Assembly: GCA_964352225.1 (NCBI GenBank)
Contig: CAYGRM010000236.1
Location: 1-10,720, forward strand
Length of the DNA: 10,720 nt
Source of the DNA: CAJQQY01 sp964352225
GTDB taxonomy: Bacteria; Bacteroidota; Bacteroidia; Chitinophagales; Saprospiraceae
Direction: 5' to 3'
Made by a program: the position numbers and the translations under genes. Under the pieces are notes generated by a model. The model was given only the letters and a program-made list of their open reading frames with translations. It was not told where the DNA came from and did not search any database. Below, piece after piece: positions 7,101-10,720 of this stretch (position 1 is the stretch's first letter; every line of letters starts with the position of its first letter).

Positions 7101-9468
7101 TATCCAAAACAGACAAAGTATAAATCCCACCAGCATCTACAATAGGTGCAATTGAGGTCGGATCAGTTACTATGTTTCCTGTTCCAGTTGTCCATAAATA
7201 TTCAAACTGACTCCCAAGAGAAGAATCAGAACCATCTAATTGTAAACTAGTGATGTTACAAGTCAAGGTTCGATCAGGGCCAGCATCGGCAATTGGGATA
7301 CTAGCATCTTGAGTAACCATAGTCGTATCACTTGCAGTACATCCATTTATCGTATCTGTTACGGTCAAAATATATTCACCTGCCGAGGTAACTGTTGGCA
7401 TTAAGGTAGTTTCATCAAAAGCAATATCTCCACCATTTGTTATCCACAAATAAGTGAAATCCCCAGTCGATGAACCCGTACCATCCAACATAATTGACAT
7501 TGTGGTACAATTAATTTCATCATTCATATCTGAAACAACTGCTGTTGGTGCTGCCAAGTTGGCTCCAACTATGACTAATGCTTCGTCAGTACATTGACTA
7601 TAGGTATTAGTAACTGTCAAAATATAAGTTCCTACCGCGTCAACTGTTGGCATCGTAGTATTTCCATTAGTAATCATTCCTGGACCTGACCAAGAATAAG
7701 TAATCAACGCACCTGATGAAGAAGCACTTCCATCCAAAGTCACTTGAGGATTTGTACATGTAATGTCAGGACCGAGTTCAGCACTTGCAGAAGGAGTATC
7801 ATTATTTAAAGCAATTTCAACACTATCCATTGCCATACACCCTGTTCCATCTTCTGTCACCGTCAAAACATATGTCCCGGCTTGGTTAATCGTTGGGTTA
7901 GGCATATCTTGATTCATTACAAAATTTCCATCTATCGTTGTCCAAGCATAAGTATAATTCCCACTAGGGTCTACCGTTCCATTCAACTCCAAATCCATAA
8001 CCACACAATTCAAAGTATCAGACGCTCCTGCATCCACCATCGGAGGGACTACATCTCCTTCAACAAAACTAAATGCAGAATCTGTACAACCATTGGTTGT
8101 ATCTGTAACAATTAACTCATAGGTTCCCAAGCCATTTACAGTTGCCATCAATGTATTTCCATTAATGATTGTAGCAGTTCCAGAGCTATGAATCCACTCA
8201 TAAACTATATCAGAGCCAGTTGAAGATCCAGTACCATCCAGTACTGTAGTTGGTTCTGCACAGCTTATGGTATCTACAAGTTCAGCCATCGCCATTGGAG
8301 CAGTAAAATCTCCTAAAAGACTAAAGCTCGAAGAAAAAACGTTCGCAGGCATGCTTGAGTCAGTTATCGTTACGGTAAAAGTCCCTACTCCTACTCCTGT
8401 CAAATCTTGATTAGTACTACCATTACTCCACAAATAAGTATATGGACTAGTACCTCCGGCAACTGAAATATTAATCTCACCGCCATTTGTATTAGAACAA
8501 TTAGGTTGAGTCAAATCACTATTGGTAATAAAAATGGTTTGTTGAATATTTATTTTTCCACCTTCTGATACTAATCCTAAGTTATCAGAACTACCAAACT
8601 CAACTACTTCAACTGGAATTGGATTATCATCAAAGACAATACAAGTCATATCATTCACACCTCCAATCACCGTAAAACACATTTCAAAAATTGTTGTACC
8701 GTCTGCTACTGTCACCCCATTAAATGGATCACTATCGTTATCATTCCAAGAAAAACCAATCAATCCAGAACCCGCATTAGTGATTCCAAATGAATTTATA
8801 TTTAAACTTGATAAATTAAATGCCGTAACAGAATCGTATTGCAAAACCGAGGCATCCCAATTGATCGAACTCTGAATACTTTCTAGATTAGTGAAATTTG
8901 TTACACTTACTGGCAAACAAAAATTAGCTCCAGGTGCATAAATTTCATCTGGCATCGTAAAAGTCAATGGCGTTGGAATAGTCACATTTCCACCTTGAGT
9001 AACCAAATTCATTGGGGTAAACATTCCATTGATAAAGGCTAAAATATCAATCGAAGTTGGTGTTCCCGTAAAGTCAACTTGCGTGTTGCTTCCACCTGGA
9101 CCAACTACTGTAAAACATAATCTAAGGAACAAATCTCCATCTGGCATACTCACCCCATTAGGATCAGTAGATGAAAAAGAAAAAGTTGTAATGCCTGATG
9201 AACTTCCTGTCGTATTTATATTTGCCCCAGCAAAACTAGAATTTAAGGAATTATATGAATCAAATTGTATTATAGCAGGATCCCAATTAATTGAAAATTG
9301 CAAGGCATTTATATTCATCAAGTTCTCTGCAGTTACATTCATACAGAAGGAACTTCCAGTACCAGCAGTTACATCTTCTAACGTAAAAATGGCATCTTGG
9401 CTTTGAACTTGAGAAGTTGAAATGAGTAGGAAAAATCCTATAACAATGGTTTTAATTATATTTATCAT
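4189..9468 (-). CDS. Giant T9SS-exported adhesin-like protein (cohesin-like, SprB and PKD-like repeats, type B CTD)
   Basis: This predicted cell-surface protein of about 1759 aa starts at the ATG at 9466-9468 (MINIIKTIVIGFFLLIS..., signal peptide ending near VQSQ). The open frame extends 15 codons upstream to a TTG at 9511-9513; residue numbers below count from that TTG. There are two cohesin-like beta-sandwich domains (about 40-180 and 181-325, with NWDPAIIQFDS and NWDASVLQYDS), then one SprB repeat (330-400, GGTSPYTYLWSNGS). Next come 13 PKD/Ig-like repeats of about 84 residues (405-1500) and a degenerate 14th (to about 1582). A cadherin/Big_9-like domain follows (1585-1672, DDTYVMEENQVLDLDVSLND). 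The end is the gliding-motility-associated C-terminal domain, T9SS type B (about 1688-1774, with ANDDGLNDFF, FNRWGDVVYE and LPEGTYYYILRL). The role is probably adhesion, gliding or binding of a surface polymer; the ligand is unknown. It lies 142 bp downstream of a PorP/SprF gene and ends at a strong terminator. Confidence 0.93.
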   Translation of the reverse strand: MINIIKTIVIGFFLLISTSQVQSQDAIFTLEDVTAGTGSSFCMNVTAENLMNINALQFSINWDPAIIQFDSYNSLNSSFAGANINTTGSSSGITTFSFSSTDPNGVSMPDGDLFLRLCFTVVGPGGSNTQVDFTGTPTSIDILAFINGMFTPMNLVTQGGNVTIPTPLTFTMPDEIYAPGANFCLPVSVTNFTNLESIQSSINWDASVLQYDSVTAFNLSSLNINSFGITNAGSGLIGFSWNDNDSDPFNGVTVADGTTIFEMCFTVIGGVNDMTCIVFDDNPIPVEVVEFGSSDNLGLVSEGGKINIQQTIFITNSDLTQPNCSNTNGGEINISVAGGTSPYTYLWSNGSTNQDLTGVGVGTFTVTITDSSMPANVFSSSFSLLGDFTAPMAMAELVDTISCAEPTTVLDGTGSSTGSDIVYEWIHSSGTATIINGNTLMATVNGLGTYELIVTDTTNGCTDSAFSFVEGDVVPPMVDAGASDTLNCVVMDLELNGTVDPSGNYTYAWTTIDGNFVMNQDMPNPTINQAGTYVLTVTEDGTGCMAMDSVEIALNNDTPSASAELGPDITCTNPQVTLDGSASSSGALITYSWSGPGMITNGNTTMPTVDAVGTYILTVTNTYSQCTDEALVIVGANLAAPTAVVSDMNDEINCTTMSIMLDGTGSSTGDFTYLWITNGGDIAFDETTLMPTVTSAGEYILTVTDTINGCTASDTTMVTQDASIPIADAGPDRTLTCNITSLQLDGSDSSLGSQFEYLWTTGTGNIVTDPTSIAPIVDAGGIYTLSVLDTINNCTTTSSMTVFMDTIPPISNPIASGPITCSTPEVLLSQMNGNPPGVNGNWETLDGSISGATPQGDLIVDGIGTYNLILTDLSNGCKDTASVVVTENITSPNADAGADFALDCDQTSATLDGSNSSTGSDYIYQWTAIQGNAPGNSTTLTPSISSAGEYLIIVTDTINGCMNMDTVVVTESDDYPIVEAGANGTITCANPEITLDASLVSSSGPGFFIEWVAASGSGIVIDGNENTLMPTVNAPGGYILTITNLDNNCSASDQLFVSSNNTPPVAMVVQDSVEFDCAEPTVMLDGTGSTTAGVEYFWKTTNGNIVAGQDEIVAEANVGGLYTLCVTNTSNGCVDTANVFVEQMNPTPILMVDISSNITCASPIVTLDASTSVLLANQVFSWVTGPNGNYVDGTETLTPTVDAQAFYTFTVTDTITGCIYQDGALVLVDTSLVMATAMADGNLDCETNLVNLEAMVNASTMDVVYNWTAMMGGNIISADPTQLMIQADAAGIYEFVALDTLTGCSDTISLEIIDDSDAPTADAGMEVELPCTATSIFLDGSGSSTGDDFIYLWTSGNGTIVAGTETTLSPEVEAIGTYTLTVTDTTNGCFATAQVDVISSQAVTATATTPVNLDCGVISILLDGTGSSTGPDITYLWTASNGGTIDLDETTLMPQVSSAGTYTLLVTDIQSGCTETTAVEVIFNNTFPLADAGSDLSVCEITTNLDGNLPADVTGIWLSLGNSIPTDPSSPTTEVTNLQTGSNVFVWTLSALGCPEYSSDTVVVTVDEVSVTNDDTYVMEENQVLDLDVSLNDIVGAGQFTDLTAVANGTLLNNGGGNFTYTPNLDFIGTEIFEYEFCSDICLDACDTSLVTITVNLKDPLPLDSLINQKTNTITANDDGLNDFFVFDILVQNPNEYINNEFIVFNRWGDVVYEAKPYNNDWGGTNQNGKPLPEGTYYYILRLDFAAGLVLKGDVTILR
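5014..8301 (-). repeat. Array of 13 PKD/Ig-like repeats within the giant protein
   Basis: Each unit of 82-88 residues follows a pattern of about P-x-A-D-A-G, TC or DC, LDG-S-SSTG, Y-x-W, T-L-x-P-x-V, AGTY-x-L-x-VTDT, NGC. Every unit has two cysteines 55-61 residues apart. The early ones are C418, C503, C586, C669, C752, C836, C919, C1003, C1092, C1174, C1260, C1346 and C1430. The late ones are C476, C559, C641, C725, C809, C892, C976, C1064, C1148, C1233, C1319, C1404 and C1488. One disulphide per domain is likely. A degenerate unit follows with C1514 and C1569. The sixth unit (about 820-905) lacks the LDGS-SSTG motif. Numbering is from the TTG at 9513. Copies are clearly diverged at the DNA level. 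Confidence 0.9.
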
Positions 9469-9492
9469 CTTTAGAATTTGATATATTTTGGG

Positions 9493-9508
9493 CTTGTCTT
9501 TCGACAAG
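9493..9508 (-). other. Hairpin with GAAA tetraloop just upstream of the giant gene
   Basis: On the minus strand CTTGTC-GAAA-GACAAG forms a 6-bp stem capped by a GNRA tetraloop, ending 24 nt before the ATG at 9468. It supports this stretch being leader RNA rather than the coding extension from the TTG at 9513. Its function is unknown. Confidence 0.35.
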
Positions 9509-9514
9509 AGCAAT

Positions 9515-9546
9515 GTTCAATTTTGTTTTTTTATAAAAAATTGAAC
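9515..9546. repeat. 10-bp inverted repeat in the PorP/SprF-giant gene gap
   Basis: GTTCAATTTT (9515-9524) and AAAATTGAAC (9537-9546) form a perfect 10-bp palindrome around a 12-nt A/T loop. No T-run follows on the minus strand, so it is a poor terminator. It could be an operator or a leader stem-loop. Confidence 0.35.
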
Positions 9547-9568
9547 ACACAATTTTTGTCCTTTGGTT

Positions 9569-9593
9569 AAAAAAAACGGATAACTATCTTATC
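9569..9593 (-). terminator. Weak terminator-like element after the PorP/SprF gene
   Basis: On the minus strand GATAA, loop GATAG, TTATC is followed by CG and eight T residues, beginning 17 nt after the PorP/SprF stop. The 5-bp AT stem is weak, so partial attenuation between the two genes is the most that can be proposed. Confidence 0.3.
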
Positions 9594-9610
9594 TGACCTA
9601 AATCCTCTTT

Positions 9611-10564
9611 CTATCTATTTAGAGAAAATGCTAAATTTATTTCATGTGAACTTCCAACCGCTGGGCCGAAGGTATTGTAGGAATAATCAAAACCGTAACC
9701 GACCCTAAAGCTATTGTCCCAGCCTAAATTATCCCCTAAATTAAACCCTGTTTCTAAATGAAAAGTCCCTGCAGTAGAGAGTCCCGTTCCTAGCCACATG
9801 TTGCTTGGAAATTGGTAGCGAATATTAAAATCTACTGACATCGGTGCATTTGGTGCATATTTTAACCACACCGAAGGCTCGATAAAGCCCTCATTATCGA
9901 AGTAATGATATAGTCCAAGTAGCCCATAAAAATGTTGAATTCTTTGAGTTGAAAAGTCTCCATTTTCATCTTTAAAATCTAAATTCAACCCGAACACCTG
10001 AGGAATGGAAATTCCTGAATAAAACATATCATCCGCTAGAAATCCACCTTCAAATGTTCTATAAAAATACACTCCCAATCCAACATCAGGGAATATTTTT
10101 GACTGGTCTTCCATACTCAAAACATCTCCAGGATCTCTCACAAATAGTTCCGAAGAATTCACTCGATACTGAACTGCTCCTGCAGTCAATCCGATGGACA
10201 ATCCTGAATATTCCATATCATCTGAAATGATTCCAGCAATTCGACCATAAGCTCCAGTAAAACCTGTGGGCCCGGTTTGGTCATTCACCAAATATCCTCC
10301 AAACATTAAACCGACTCCTCCCGTCTCCATCACATATTCTCCTCGAATAGTTTGGGTAACTGGATGTGCATCAAAGCCAACCCATTGGGTTCGATAGGAA
10401 GCTCCAAAAGAAAGATTTTGTTGAGCAGTATGAAAATCACCATTAATCGCTGCTGGATTAATCAACCCAACATTTTGGCGATACTGTGTAAATAGGGGGA
10501 TTTGCTGTGCAGATAATGCATGGCAGATAAGAAGCAGGGCTACTATTAGGTATAACCGATTCAT
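9611..10564 (-). CDS. PorP/SprF-family type IX secretion outer-membrane protein
   Basis: This is an outer-membrane beta-barrel of about 317 aa, the usual PorP/SprF length. The ATG at 10562-10564 begins a clear signal peptide (MNRLYLIVALLLICHALSA, then QQ). An in-frame TTG at 10592-10594 would add ten residues, but it overlaps the -7 box and would lie before the transcript start. The mature N-terminus QQIPLFTQYRQNVGLINPAA is the family hallmark (usually FTQYMFNP...NPAYAG). Repeated amphipathic strands follow, with glycine-rich turns such as GGVGLMFGGYLVND and SGLSIGLTAGAVQYRV, ending NLAFSLNR. Members help the T9SS export or attach cargo with type B C-terminal domains; SprF for SprB in Flavobacterium is the model. 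The gene lies directly upstream of such a cargo gene here, so it is probably its dedicated partner. Confidence 0.92.
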   Translation of the reverse strand: MNRLYLIVALLLICHALSAQQIPLFTQYRQNVGLINPAAINGDFHTAQQNLSFGASYRTQWVGFDAHPVTQTIRGEYVMETGGVGLMFGGYLVNDQTGPTGFTGAYGRIAGIISDDMEYSGLSIGLTAGAVQYRVNSSELFVRDPGDVLSMEDQSKIFPDVGLGVYFYRTFEGGFLADDMFYSGISIPQVFGLNLDFKDENGDFSTQRIQHFYGLLGLYHYFDNEGFIEPSVWLKYAPNAPMSVDFNIRYQFPSNMWLGTGLSTAGTFHLETGFNLGDNLGWDNSFRVGYGFDYSYNTFGPAVGSSHEINLAFSLNR

Positions 10565-10591
10565 GGGGTAAAATTTGTTTTTATTAATGCG

Positions 10592-10599
10592 CAAAATTA
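10592..10599 (-). promoter_or_regulatory. Bacteroidota -7 promoter element for the PorP/SprF gene
   Basis: On the minus strand TAATTTTG matches the TAnnTTTG consensus, 27 nt upstream of the ATG at 10564. Transcription would start near 10585 and give a short leader of about 21 nt. No clear TTG -33 element is visible at the usual spacing. I see no better match between here and the giant gene, so this promoter may serve both. Confidence 0.5.
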
Positions 10600-10720
10600 C
10601 TTAAAAATACTCGTGGGGAGTATTATTAAAAGTTAATTTTTTGGATAAAAATTAGCAATTAACGAATGAAAACTCTAATAAATAAGGCTTGAGATTCAAT
10701 TACAAGGGGAAGTATATAAA

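Noticed and set aside
4751..9406. Several plus-strand open frames of 68-125 codons opposite the giant gene (for example 4751-5062, 5993-6262, 7882-8115, 9029-9406).
   Set aside because: Their proteins show no domain features, they are antisense to well-supported repeat domains, and they arise from the repeated codon pattern on the opposite strand.
9469..9513. The TTG at 9511-9513 as the start of the giant protein.
   Set aside because: It would put 15 charged or mixed residues before an already complete signal peptide and lies across a hairpin. The ATG at 9468 is better.

Overview
The window is AT-rich chromosomal DNA of a Bacteroidota bacterium. The evidence is a surface protein ending in a gliding-motility-associated C-terminal domain (type B signal of the type IX secretion system, T9SS), a PorP/SprF-like outer-membrane protein beside it, promoter elements of the TAnnTTTG form, and gene starts mostly without Shine-Dalgarno sequences. 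The SprB-type repeat and long PKD-like array would suit Saprospiria, Chitinophagia or Cytophagia, but the sequence does not settle the class.

Left part (1-588): the 5' end of a minus-strand gene with an ankyrin-like N-terminus runs off the edge. It is divergent from a 130-residue conserved-looking protein of unknown function.

Regulatory block (588-3449): a minus-strand histidine kinase then OmpR-family response regulator pair, of the RprX/RprY-like layout, has a cluster of small palindromes in its 120-bp internal gap. Divergent from it is a small secreted Cys-rich protein with a duplicated 20-residue Cys module. The shared 278-bp intergenic region holds four direct repeats spaced exactly 11 bp apart (2773-2816). 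They lie just upstream of a Bacteroidota-type -7 box and look like an operator for a PhoB/OmpR-type regulator. I infer that the kinase/regulator pair controls the Cys-rich gene, itself, or both. The Cys-rich gene ends at a strong intrinsic terminator.

Surface-protein block (3494-10720, all minus strand): transcription runs from a PorP/SprF-like gene to a giant adhesin-like protein of about 1759 residues, then to a small outer-membrane beta-barrel-like gene. The giant protein has a signal peptide, two cohesin-like domains, one SprB repeat, 13 Cys-paired PKD/Ig-like repeats plus one degenerate copy, a cadherin/Big_9-like domain, and the T9SS type B C-terminal domain. It ends at a 17-bp perfect-stem terminator. 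That terminator lies inside the apparent 5' part of the beta-barrel reading frame, so the first roughly 35 codons there are not real. A proper signal peptide starts at 4083 in another frame, which implies a one-base frameshift. PorP/SprF proteins are known to help export or attach type B cargo, so the first two genes plausibly form one cell-surface export unit.

The points most worth a second look are the phased 11-bp operator, the frameshifted beta-barrel gene with the terminator in its apparent 5' end, and the palindrome cluster between kinase and regulator.
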